DNA from: Eudorina sp. 2006-703-Eu-15
Lineage: Eukaryota > Chlorophyta > Chlorophyceae > Chlamydomonadales > Volvocaceae
DNA: 64,000 bases
NCBI GenBank assembly: GCA_003117195.1
Contig: BDSI01000017.1
Location: 981,362-1,045,361 of the forward strand
Reading direction: 5' to 3'
Below are positions 52,386 to 63,570 of the stretch, piece by piece. Under the pieces are notes generated by a model that was not told where the DNA came from, searched no databases, and saw nothing but the letters and a program-made list of their open reading frames with translations. How positions within the stretch are numbered: the first letter of the stretch is position 1; the number at the start of each line of letters is the position of its first letter. Made by a program: the position numbers and the translations under genes.

Positions 52386-53130
52386 TCAGAACTCGTCGGC
52401 GATCATGTCTCCCCAGTCCAGGCTGGTGATGCGGCTGTTGATGTCTCTGAACCATCTCACAAAGATAGTGAAAGTCGGATAGGGCTTGCCTAGCAGGTTG
52501 TTGTTGTCGCGGAGCATCTGGGCGTGCTCCTCCAGCAGGAACTCCTGGCCCAGCATGTGCGGGCAGGCGCAGAGAATGCGAAGGCCCTTATACCAGTTCT
52601 CGAAGGGATTGTAGGGGTCGGTAAACATGGCGTTCTCGACGATGGGCTCGGTCTTGTAGTCGCGGATGGTCCGCTTGCTTTGGCGTTCCAAGAGGAAGGT
52701 CCAGTCCCCGAGCTCGTTGGGCGCGATATCATGGTCAGGAGCAAAGATAGAAAGTTCACAGACCCACTGGTCGGGCGTTTCAGTCATGGAGTCTTTGGTG
52801 GCGGGTTCATTGCGGTGGTTGGAAGAGAGGCTCGAGGTCTGGGTCAAGGATTGTGTTGGCGGGGGTATCATGGTACACGAAAATGCGGTTGATGTCCTGG
52901 CGATTGCAGGTGCGCGGGTCGCGCACAACGCGCCACATAGCGTCAAGCTTGGTCTTAGCCATTCCGAGGCCAGGCCCCGGTGTGGCCCAAATTGCAGCCG
53001 GAATGTAGCGCTCGGAGCGAATCATGTCAAGCAGGACCTCCTCCATTTCGGCATACCGTTCACCATTGTTGTCATTGTTGTGGAAAAGCGTGTAGACCTT
53101 GCAAAGCTTGAAGATGTTATTCTTGTTGAT
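52386..53130 (-). pseudogene. RepB C-terminal part, copy 2, frameshifted
   Basis: Copy of 34,052-34,786. A 10-base insertion (CGGTGGTTGG or equivalent) near 52,812-52,822 shifts the frame in the middle, so copy 2 is broken even apart from the replitron insertions. The ATCAACAA duplication is at 53,123-53,130 and 56,191-56,198. Confidence 0.7.
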
Positions 53131-53139
53131 ATACCACAA

Positions 53140-55600
53140 TCGTATATAGTAACAGTTTTTAGCTTCTGCGGAATTTTTGGAATTTTAGCCCATTTTAGTA
53201 TGTTGGGCCCTATGGCATATGGGCAGCAATTTGCGTACTGTTTTGCAGAGATCTTGTTTACCATTTTATTCTTTCATTATGGCAAAGCGCGGACGTCCAC
53301 CAGGCCGGAAGGATTCCGCACCGCGCAAGCCGCGGCGCACGCGCGCCGAGATCGACGCAGAGCGCAGTCAGCGTGAACCGAATCGTATCTCATTAAATGG
53401 AAGCGCTGGGCGTGCAGCCAGGCGCATCATCGCATCAAGGGAAGCGGCTGCAGCGGCAGAGGATGTTGCTGCCGACCCAGGAGCACCGGTTGAGGATATT
53501 GTGGGGAGCAGCGATGAGGAGCCAGCTGAACAGCCGGGCAGTGATGTGGAGGCTGCTGCCAACCGTGCTGGACCGGACGGCGCGTTCGACTTCAGCAGCC
53601 TTGCTGCGCGTCGTCGTCATCTCGCCGGTGACGACACCGTCATAAAGCGCTTACAGTTGAGTGTGACGGTCGTGAAGATTGGAGGGGATTTGCCAAGCTA
53701 TGCGTTTGAGAAGTTTGCGGGATGGTGTGCGTCATACCGCAATGTGCACCGCATGGGCTTGGCGTATGAGCGCGGAACCGAGAATGAGCAGCTGCACATT
53801 CAAGGTGTTATGGAGGTTTCCGCATCGTCCACTGTGGCTGTGAATAAGAAAGTGCGATCGCTGTTAAGCCGGATTGGGGGGCTGAACGTGAAGGTGACCG
53901 TCCTGTCGCAAGAGTGCTTGCACACGTTCACCGGAATGCTGGGCTATATCACCAAAGACGCCGGCAAGCCACATTTCCGGCTGCGGCTGAAAGGGGTTCG
54001 GTCGGAGGAAATATTGGAGGGCATGAACCTGTACGCGATGTATGGGGACTGCGCGTTGAAAAAGCGAGTTGAGTTGTCACCATTTAACTTCTTGGACCGC
54101 GTTGTTCAATTCGTGTCCATGAAGCACGGGGGCCTGGCCAGGAGCAAAAGCGCATTGCAACGGCTCTCCTTGAACGCAACACTGACCGCCATGATTCGAA
54201 CTGGCAAGTTCTATCCGTCCTCACAGTGGGCTATGGTGCGGTGGTCCGGAGCTGCCACGGTGGACCGCGGAAAGGCGGAAATCATCTTCAAGATGATTCT
54301 GGAACCGCACTCCATTGGCGCCGAAGACACAGCGCGGGTCTTCTTCGCGAAGCCGGACTTCAATGACCGGTACTACAACTTCGGCGACAACGATAACCCG
54401 GACGACTTCTCCGTGCTCCTGCAGAAGGACAACCCACTGGACCGAATCGCGCCGTACTTGCCCCAAGGAGAGATCATCGAAGGCGTCGCCGCGCCTCTGC
54501 CGGTTATCATCGGCGGCCCCAACAACGCGGACCTCTGCCTTACCAAGGAGGACTTGGATCAGGCGGCATTGGCACCGGATGAGCAGTCTGGTAAGGACGC
54601 ATAACATTCAAACCCAAGTAAGAATAATTGGTCACACATGCTGACAACAGCATTCGGTGTGCATGCAGGATTGAACCCACAGGTCTTCATTGCGCGCAAC
54701 GAGGAGACGGGCTTTATCGCCATCGGCTGATGGACTACAACACCAGACTTGGGGCGCTTATCGCTGACCCCAAGACGCCGGACTTCAATTTACTGGGGAA
54801 ATGTGGCGTTTGCGAGGGCAATGTGGAGATCACCAGTAAGGCGCAGAGGCTGCTACTGGCGGTGGTGCGCAACGGCAAGTGTGTGAAGTGCTTGAATGCC
54901 GATTCGGACGCGCCCAAGAAATTCCATCAGTCCATGGGACTCGCGCTCCGTTGCTTTCATTGCGAGAAGTGGTTCGGCTTTGTGATTGACGAGTGGTCCG
55001 CTGTCATGGGGCCCAAGCGCAAGGGGCTGTGCGATGTTTGCTTTGCGAAGAAGAATATGGAAGTTGCGGCGGCAACGGGTGCTGCGGCTGCGGGCGGTGT
55101 AGCGACGAGGCTGCAGAATGACCACATGCTAAGTGGCATAGACGCAACCTCACTGCGCCACAACATCGCGCAGCCTTCCGGAACGCCGCTAGTCCGCTCA
55201 TCTGCATTGCTTGCCGGCACGCCACCGCCCGAGCAGCAGGCCGGATCGGCTGGTTCTCTGCTCGCCTTGATGATGCAAGCGGCACCTTCCGGCCAGCCGG
55301 CAGCACCGCGCAAGCGTCCGCGTGAGGTTATTGGCTTGGAAGAAAGCGATGATGACGAGTTGACGGCCGCAGAGATTGCGGCTTTGGATGCGCTTGAGCG
55401 GAGGATGCAGATGGCGTCGCAGGGCACAGAAGGCACCAACGCGCCTTCGGTCGGCGCCAGCAACAACGCGGATGTCGCAAACGACATCGATGAGTAGACT
55501 CGTTAAGGGTTGCAATCCTTCGCGGCCGGTCAAGGGAGGCCGGCGGACCGGGCCGCTAAAATTATAAAATTGTAAAATTACGACTCTCCGAGTATACGAT
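53140..55600 (+). mobile_element. Replitron-like (HUH endonuclease) transposon, apparently complete
   Basis: 5' end AACAGTTTTTAGCTTCTGC follows TATAGT at about 53,150; the Rep gene fills 53,279-55,497; the 3' end has the AT-rich tail TAAAATTATAAAATTGTAAA and then CTCTCCGAGTATACG. Both ends are shared with the deleted derivative at 55,690-56,190. The element lies inside the 3' tail of that derivative, in inverted orientation. The matching position in copy 1 (34,807) lacks it, so it inserted after the segment was duplicated. Replitrons are single-HUH transposons described from Chlamydomonas and other green algae; membership is inferred from the Rep. Confidence 0.75.
53279..55497 (+). CDS. Replitron-like Rep: HUH endonuclease with C-terminal zinc ribbons
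   Basis: ATG 53,279; exon 1 to 54,590; a 92-bp intron GTAAGG...CCACAG; exon 2 54,683-55,497. The phases fit and give 708 residues. The N-terminus has an AT-hook-like KRGRPPGRK and basic run, then an acidic linker. The endonuclease core has ENEQLHIQGVMEV (His173-x-Gln175 metal site, like HxQ in plant-virus-type Reps) and TGMLGYITKDAGK (Tyr223-x-x-Lys226, single nucleophile). I see no Walker or SF3 helicase motif. Exon 2 has four CxxC pairs (CGVC, CVKC, CFHC, CDVC), suggesting two zinc ribbons, then an A/S-rich acidic tail. It should nick and join single-stranded ends of the element. Without the intron, exon 1 alone would stop at 54,604 and the zinc part would be a separate ORF. Confidence 0.8.
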
Positions 55601-55690
55601 ATCAACTGTATAGTATACGATATCAACTGTATAGTATACTATACGATATCAACTGTATAGTATACGATATCAACTGTATAGTATACTATA
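55597..55690. repeat. Tandem CGATATCAACTG spacer between two replitron 3' ends
   Basis: The 12-mer CGATATCAACTG starts at 55,597, 55,618, 55,644 and 55,665, embedded in TATAGTATAC. It lies exactly between the 3' ends of the full element (plus) and of the deleted derivative (minus). The spacing is 21, 26 and 21 bases. Confidence 0.9.
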
Positions 55691-56190
55691 CTCGGAGACT
55701 TGTAATTTTACAATTTTATAATTTTAGCGGCGAGGTCGCGCGACCTCCCTTGACCTCACAACGAGAAGCGAGACAAAGCTAAGTTTACTCAACGGCCTCG
55801 TTTGCGGCGTCCACGTTGTTGATGGCGCCGACCGAGGGCGTGTTCGTACCCTCGGGTGCCCTGCACGCGGCACCCGCCGGTCAACTTCATCCAAAGCCGC
55901 AAGCTCCTCAGCTGTCCTCTGGCTGCACGACCAGCATTTCCTTGTAATGGAATACGATTGGCTTCACGCTGGCTGCGCCCTGCGTCGATCTCGGCGCGCG
56001 TGCGACGCGGCTTGCGCGGTGCGGAATCCTTCCGGCCTGGTGGACGTCCGCGCTTTGCCATAATGAAGAATAAAATGGTAAACAAGATCTCTGGAAAACA
56101 GTGCGCAAATTGCTGCCCATATGCAATAGGGCCCAACATACTAAAATGGGCTAAAATTCCAAAAATTCCGCAGAAGCTAAAAACTGTTAT
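55690..56190 (-). mobile_element. Non-autonomous replitron derivative, copy 2
   Basis: Copy of 40,619-41,130 with two or three substitutions. Starts ATAACAGTTTTTAGC at RepB's ATCAACAA (56,191-56,198) on the minus strand, joins the first codons of Rep to its last codons, and ends in the same AT-rich tail. Confidence 0.8.
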
Positions 56191-57273
56191 TTGTTGATGA
56201 CCTGTTTTTCGCGCGTCGGGTCCGCCGCAAAGAGACGATAGCGTTCGACACCATGTGCGACCTCCTCATCTGTGACGTTGTGGTTGACGGTTTGGAACCA
56301 TCTGCGCGGAAAGAGAGGCGCGTGAGTACATGGCGACGCTGGCCAAGGCCGCAGCTGGGCAGGAAGCTTACTCGCGGCCAGCATCCTTCTGACAGTAGCC
56401 GCACATGCCCTCGAATGTATGCACGCCCTGATTACGGAGCTCGCGGCACATGATTCGGGCGCCCTGAGGGCGGACGCCGTCATTGTCCCAGCCGAGGGCA
56501 TTCCGGATAGTGGTGTTCACCGACTGCGAGGATGACGCCAAAATCCGGATGACGCTTTGAATATGCAGCCTGCCTTGCTCGGGCCCGCGCTCCAAGCTGG
56601 CTTTGCCCTTCAGCGTGTTGCCTTGCAACCATTCAGTATACAACTGGAAGTGGATTGGGAGGATATCCGTGCTGTGAATTGTAATTGTGACACTGATGTC
56701 CATTTCCCGGAGGTTGTTTGCGCGGCGATGGCGCTGCTGGCGCTGCTGCTGCTGCCCTGCTTCGCCCGTGGCCTGCGCGTTTGGCTGAGGCGGGGCACCA
56801 GCTGCAGCAGCCGCGTTGTTGGGCTGTAGAACTGCATTCATATCATGGTCAACAATATGCTGACCGGCTGCTGCAGGCGCCGCATTAGGCGGGTGGGGGA
56901 CATTCGGGTGCTGGCGCTGGAAAGCAGCCATTTCGGCGTCGGTCAGGTCGTCGGCAAGCGCTCGCTGAAAAGGCACATAGCCAGCGGAACCTGGCGGCCA
57001 GTACGCGCGCTGATTGATTTCATCCCACCGCGGTGCAGCGGCAATGGCAAGCCAGGAAACAACCATAAGGGCGGTCACAGTTGCAAGATTCATTGTAGGG
57101 TCTTCCCAGGGCCACCAGCCCTGAGCGAGGCTTCCTTGATTGTCTATGTCCATAAGCAAAAACGGCGCCAACAGGCACCCATCGCGCTTTAGGGCGGTGC
57201 CGCTGGAGCGGCGAGCAAGCAAATGACCGGCTTGCAGCGATTTCCCTGGATCCCGCACCATTCGCGCGCACAA
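56191..57273 (-). pseudogene. RepB N-terminal part, copy 2
   Basis: Copy of 41,131-42,234. It keeps LHIQSV and GYCQKDAG and the 70-bp intron. It differs by an in-frame 21-base deletion (near 57,034) that removes HNVLYRG from the end of the hydrophobic segment. It is interrupted after ATCAACAA by the replitron derivative. Confidence 0.75.
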
Positions 57274-57464
57274 CCAACGTCTAATACGTTTTAAACAGCT
57301 CTATTCATATTGGGCAAAACATTCCATTGCGGACCGCGCTTTGCTAGACTGGATTTCCCGAGTCGGGGATTCCGTACGCAGAGGGCCACTTTCTTTTTTC
57401 ACGCGAGTTTTTGCTGAGCGAAACACGCCAAGCTAACGAGGGACTAACTGCGACATAATTGGCT

Positions 57465-58420
57465 TCAAGTAATTAGGTAGGGTGCCAGCTTCCGTGAAGC
57501 TGTGATAACGGGCTCAGCCCCTGGAGCACAGCGCGGGGCCGAGTGACGAGCGCTGACGTGGCGCAGCGGGGTGTGAGCGGGGGAGCGCAAGGCAGGGGCA
57601 AGGCACGCGCGCGACCGACAGATAGCAACAGGCGCCAGCGTTCGGGCCTGAAACCTCGCAAGCACATCCTTTTGAGCATTATTAGGATGTTACAGCGGAC
57701 CCCGCGGGTCATCGGTGACAGCCCCGGCGACAGCCGAGGCTTCCTCACCATACACTGCCTAAGTGAACTAACGCCACCATGGCGCTCCAGACAGGCTCCC
57801 CAAGTGCATCGAAACACTCCCCGGGTCCACACTACCAGGGAACCACCCCGTTCCTGAGAACCAACCATGGCAAGGGATAAAGCCCGCTCAGGGGGAGTTA
57901 GCCACCAGGGCGCCCCTATTAGCGAAACCACCACCCCCACCAAGGCGGGGTCACTTCTCCAGCGGTGGCCCGTAGTCCTGGAGGGCCACGGGGGCTCGCG
58001 AGTCACCATCAGGCAAGGGCCTGCCCGTACGGTCCCACCGGGCCGAAAAACCGCCCAAACACCTAGCGATAGCTCCACTGGGCGTCAGTGCCCTGTCCAA
58101 CCGCGGTTTATTACGACAGAATAATAATTTCTACCTACAGGGCTTAAGAATCCTGGTCTGACGGAACCGGGCCACGGCATACAAGACGACGGTCCTGCAC
58201 TGAGCTATGCTGAAGCTTGAGCTATGCTGAAGCTTGTGATCATGTTGGATGCGCTCGGCGCGCTCGTCAAGGACTTCTATCTTTCGCAACACATTTTGCG
58301 TCCGGTCGCTGACCTCAGACGCGCTCCTCTTCGCCCGCCGACCGACTACAACTCGCATTCTTGATGCAAGAGGACGCTAGGTGCTCGCGGTTGGGCTATG
58401 CGCGCGGGCTTGGTTGCGGT
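57465..58420. repeat. Tail repeat interrupted by an M element, copy 2
   Basis: Same arrangement as 42,430-43,380, with the M element at about 57,677-58,195 on the minus strand. Four extra bases near 58,275 shift the small plus-strand frame that is open in the other copies. Confidence 0.65.
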
Positions 58421-59879
58421 GGCAGGGCTGGTGCGGCCGTTCTGCGACCTTCGCCAACTACTTGTGCCCCGGTAGACCCTGGCAGGCAACTGTAACTTTC
58501 AGAGGCATCAAGTACAGTGCGCAGCCTCACTCAGCGGAAATGAGGGGAACTGAATGGGACTGAGGGGAACTCAGTGGTCACGTTTCCTGGTCCCCCTCTC
58601 ACCAAGTTTAGCGCATTTTGGTTCCAACTCCGATTGGGTTTCAGGCAATGGTTGCAGATGACGCACGCACGGGGTTCTGGTCCATTTTCCCATCAGTACC
58701 CAGCAATGAATCCGATCGCGTGTCACCCGCCCTTGTGCCCTAATAAACCGGTTATACCATGCGGGAACCAGCCATCAAACCCAACGCTTCTGATTTTGAT
58801 GCTTTTCATAAATTTGTGAATCGGGGGTTGTACGACCGTTGGGCCGAACGGGAGGTAAGCGTGACTATCATGCTGCAGGTATGGCTTGATGTGCGGCGTT
58901 CCGCAGGTGGCGGCTTGGATGGTGAGTTAGGTTCTGTGCTGCATCGGCGAGCACCTGTAACAGTGACCTGATTGTGTCATCACAGAATGAAGCAATTTCA
59001 TAGGCAAACCAGGAGTCAACTCCCACCATATGTAGTCACCTCCCACGGTATCACTTTACCGACGTGCGTGAGGTAGGCGCGCGTGATCGTCAAATGACCC
59101 GTTCACATTCCACGGCAGCAATTAAACGCCGAGAATGCAGCACAACAGATTCATAGTTTAGCCGAGACGGATATGTACCAGCCTCTGCCCCATGCGCCTC
59201 AAGAGCATATCCGTGACGTCCTCTCTCCCGGGGGGGGGAGCTCGGTGGGGCCCAGGGCCCCCTCGGCGGCCTCCCACCACCCCGATTGGATGTCATGTCG
59301 AAACGCCTCTAGGGCCGCCTCGCACTCCCTCCACCAGGTCAACTCCTGCCACCCGTCAGCTCCTACCCCCAAGCACTCCCCAACAAAACTGCCCAGCCCC
59401 GGCGACGCCCTCGCTGGGTGCGGTCGGTCGGGGGGTGGGGGTGTCGCGTCTGCGTTCCTCTCCCAGGGTGTGAATTGCAAGAATTGCAACATTGGCGCGG
59501 TCTCCTTGCAAGCTGTGCAAACTTGTGATCCAGCCAGCCAGCCAGCCAGGAAGCCAGCCTCTCTCCATTACGGAGGGGCACAAGTGGCTCTCGCCATGAT
59601 CGCCGCGTTCCCACACGCGAACATTGTGTTTCGTCTACGCCCAGAACAGCCGACATTCGGAACGGTATAAGCGGGCCAGTGATGAACGGCCCGCAGGGCC
59701 GAACAGCTCCGCACATGGCTGGACGGCAGAAATCTGGGAACCTCTCCCGCTCCTACCGCTGATGGCATTCCTGGTTCATCACCCACACAACACCACCGCC
59801 GCCCGCATCACCACCCACGGTGTCGTGTGGGTCCGCACTGGCCTGGATAAGGCCCCAGCGGCGAATCCGCACCTAGTCC

Positions 59880-59950
59880 GTCTGGCCAATACCGCCACCT
59901 GCCATGCAATGTCCTGTACATGGCATGGCAGGTGGCGGTATTGGCCAGAC
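59880..59950. repeat. Perfect 28-bp inverted repeat, copy 3
   Basis: Arms 59,880-59,907 and 59,923-59,950; arms and loop identical to the other two copies. Confidence 0.9.
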
Positions 59951-60057
59951 AGCAGACACGCCGTCACCCAAACTCCAAGTCAACCAAACTCCGACACCAC
60001 CACCGACACCATGACGCTTTGCAGCATCCACCCACAGCACGCATCCACTCACCAGCG

Positions 60058-61625
60058 CTACTCGCCCCGGTCCTTGTCACGAGCTGCAACCAGCAGATCA
60101 TGGCAGCGGCGCAGCAGCCGGACAAGCACAAGTGCAGGCACGAACAGCGCCATGCACGGCTTGTGCGGCACGTTGTCGAGGCAGTACTGCACGTCGCAGT
60201 CACGCGCCACGCCCTCCTGCCGGCGAGCGCGCTTCCGGCTGCCACCGCACGTCGACGTCGACGCCTGCCCGGTCAGCCCCGTGACGCCGTCGTCAGCCGA
60301 CCACTTGACCGTCTCCACCACAACCTCGCCGCTGGCCGCCGCAGCCGCTGCTGGTGCACCGCTGCCGATGCCACTTACGTCACCCTGCTCCGCTGCTGTT
60401 CTGATGTCCCGCGGGTTGCTATTGGTTCCGTGCTCGTGCCACATGATGCCCGAGTGCATGCCAGCCAGGAAGCGGAAAGGTGGACCGAAGGCCACAGCGC
60501 CGCCGCTGCAGTTGGGGAGCCCCCCTGCACACAACGTGTAGGTGGTTTGGAGCTCGGCACAGGATGAATTTGACAGGTCAAAGTCATACCGGCAGTTGGT
60601 ATCAAGTACCGCACACCGAGCACCAACCTGATCGAGCTACTATTCCCTCCCATCACGTGATGCGCGCAAGCGTCAAGTAGTGGGGTGTGAGGGCCGCCGC
60701 CGTGACCTGCCTGAGTACGAGCCGAACGCCTCGTCCGCATCCTCACTGAGCCAGCAGACTTCACCCGCGGCGAACAGGGGGGTAGCTGACTGCTTGAAGC
60801 CCATGACGGTCTCGTCTGCCGCGAGCGGAAAGCCGATCATCGTGATCGGGATGCCAGGCATCAGCCCTAGGCCAGCGTTCACCCTGTGGTGGACAGGCAG
60901 AGGACCAGGAGGCCAAGGGAGTGTGTGAGCATGTACAACACGCACAACATGACTGGCATGGGCATGGATACATACATCCGAGTCGCGGTTGAAGATGGAA
61001 CCTACATCAACATCAAAGGCAACCGCACGAGAGGCATGTGCGCCTTGCGTGACGACTGGAGCCGGCTGCGCAGCAAGTCCTACACAGGAGTGTTGCTGTG
61101 CCGGTGTTCGCGTGCCCCACCAGTGGCAAAGCTGGCCGAGACTCACTCGAAGGGGATCGCTGTCCGCAGCACGTCAGGCAGCTCTGTGCCGTCGTCCAGC
61201 AGCAGCACCGTGACGTCGTACTTCGGGAAGCTGGCGAGATGCCTGCAAACGGGCCCGTGGCCGAGTCCAAGTCGCGCGAACTAATACAGAGGCACGTACA
61301 GGCAAATTAGGGGCAAACTACTGAGCCGAAAGGTGTCCGGTCCGTTTAACCCATTCAGCTGCGGTTCGTCACGCAGAGGAGGAGCAGGGAGTGGCGATAC
61401 CGTCGTAAACACTTGCCTGAGCCTGTGGCCGCACACTTCGAAACTCGTCACGTCGATACTCTGGCCGGGCTTGGCGTTCATGCAGTGGCGCGCGGCCAGC
61501 ACGTATTTCCGGCCTTTGAACCTGACCAGGCAACAGGAGCCGACGGTCTCGCCCGCGTCCACCAGGCGCATCACATTAAAGCCGGAAACCTCCGCGAGCT
61601 GTGACGCGGCGGCTGTGATGCACAA
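60058..61625 (-). CDS. Chymotrypsin-like serine protease module P3
   Basis: Third copy, about 98-99% like P2 by eye. The His (LAARHC), strand (YDVTVLLLDDGTELPD), Asp-type (RDSDVCIH) and Ser (PNCSGGAV) segments are all present and lack the P1 indels. A six-base duplication (GTCGAC) near 60,253-60,260 adds two residues in the basic tail. It lies downstream of the full S1 module at 62,179-63,570. Splice phases have the same uncertainty as in P2. Confidence 0.6.
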
Positions 61626-62178
61626 CAGGGCACCAAAGCAGAGGCAGGGTCACTGGGCGTGTACGGCAGGGGCCCGGGGAGCTGGAAACAGGGACAACAA
61701 GTTTTCGTGGCACGTGTTGCAACATACACAGGAAATGTCATCAGAGAACACCACGCGCACGCACACAAGCTAGGACAGACCTACCCTGCTGCGGCTGCTG
61801 GTCGCGCTGCTGGTGCTCCGCGTCCTGCCCGCTGGCGTGTACACCTGCAGGTGGCACGCAGGCGGGGGCGCGGCCAACGTACATTAAGGGCACATACATT
61901 AAGGGCTAGTGGCACTCTGGAACACTTGTAAAAGACAGCGAGCGGCCCGCGAGGCACAATACCACGACCTCAACTTCCTCGAATAAGCCCTGAAGGTGAC
62001 ACGAACAAACTCATCCAACACAGGCCAAAGGCTGAGCTGGGCGCCACACGCGACTACCTCAGGAAGTACTGCTGCTCGCGCCCGCGCCTGCCATGCCAGC
62101 GCCCGCCCGACCTGGACCTGCACCCGCCGCACCTGCACCCGCCCCACCTGCACCCGCCCCACCTTCGCCCGCCCCATC

Positions 62179-63570
62179 GCATCCCTCAGCACACGCCAAA
62201 GCGCACGCCCACCCACGCTCACCAAGCTGGCCACGCAGGGGCTCCGCACCGGGAGCGCTGGTGCTGGCGCCTGAGGGAACAGGCAGAGTGTGTGCGATAC
62301 GATGTGTGGGCGTGCATGTGGGTGGGCGGGTCGGGTGGCCGGCCTCCGTTGTGAGGGGCCCTGTGCACGGCCTTGCTAGTCCGCGCCAGTGAGACCATTG
62401 AGGGTCAGAACTCAGACTACGCAGGGCTGTACGTTGCTTTGAGGCAGGTTTCGCGGACAGGACCTCGGTAAGCCTGGATGGTGGCCCCACCTCCCACCGG
62501 AGGGACACTGTTCTGACACCCTGAGCACGCGACGCAGCGCCCCGCCGCCCCCAACCCGCCCCAATACGCGATGGCCCCACTCTGCAGCTGGTTCCCAACA
62601 AACCGCGTGCCGATCCCCACCCCGATAGCTTCGTCGAAATGCTCACCAGCAGCAGCCCGCAGCGAGCCTGCTGGGGGAGGAAAGCACAACGGATTCCAGT
62701 GAGACTGCAGCTTCAAGGTCGCGGGCCAATACGCATTAAGGATATTCATCGGTCGGTCGGGCAATCGGTTGCCACTGGAACCCGCGCAGCAGTGCCCACA
62801 GCGGCGAAGGTGATGGCCACTATTCCGCCGCGCTCTTCGCGGTAGCCTACCCGCGTACGCATTCGTCCGCTAGAGCTGGTGTTTTTGCTCAGCTATGAAC
62901 GTTTCCATTAAACGCATGCGGGCGTTGCAACAGATTGGAAGGGCAGCAGTTCTTAAGTGGCACCACAGGCGGATTCTCCTACCCTTGATTTCTGAAGAAG
63001 ACCGCACGAACTTGATGATTGCCTTATTGTCAGCGCCCGTCGGAAAGAAGACGAGGTCCCCCTCCGACAATGAGCCCAGGAAGGCCAGCAAACCGCCGAG
63101 CTCTTCCCCCTCTACGCCGAGCGCGTTTGCGGCAGCTTTGAAAGCAGCAGCCGCCTCCTCGCGGCTGACCATCCTTGCGTTGCGGTGTTGGGTATCACGA
63201 TGACCAAAACTGCGGAAAGGCGGATTACAAATGCTGAGAACGATGTATAACGAGATTGCTTCTGCTTCTATTACAAAACTGTGACTCAATTGTGGCGAAG
63301 GTAGAGCAGGCACATCGCGATGTTCTTAGCAAAATGCGCCAAGCTGACGAGGGTCTGACTGCGACTTAAATGGCTTCAAGTCGTCAGGTAGGGTGTCAGC
63401 TCGTGAGGCCGTGATAATGGGCACAGCCCCTGGAGCACAGCTCGGGGCCGGGTGACGAGCGCTGACGTAGCGTGCCGAGGGGCAGCGGGGTGGGCAAGGG
63501 CAAGACACGCGCGCGACCGACAGATAGCAACAGGCGCCCGCGTTCGGGCCTGAAACCTCGCAAGCACATC
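62179..63570 (-). repeat. N-terminal module S1, copy d, upstream of protease P3
   Basis: Matches S1a and S1b throughout, with MVSREEAAAAFKAAANALG and GEHFDEAIGVGIGTRFVGN intact. Eight or nine bases are missing near 63,193-63,200 relative to S1a (GTGCGAGAGTGCTCACG), on the N-terminal side of the MVSREE start. Confidence 0.6.

Noticed and set aside
53279..55497. Integrated single-stranded DNA (CRESS) virus
   Set aside because: The HxQ and YxxK motifs resemble viral Reps, but there is no superfamily 3 helicase or capsid gene, the gene has an intron, and element ends with a mobile deleted derivative are present, which fits a replitron better.
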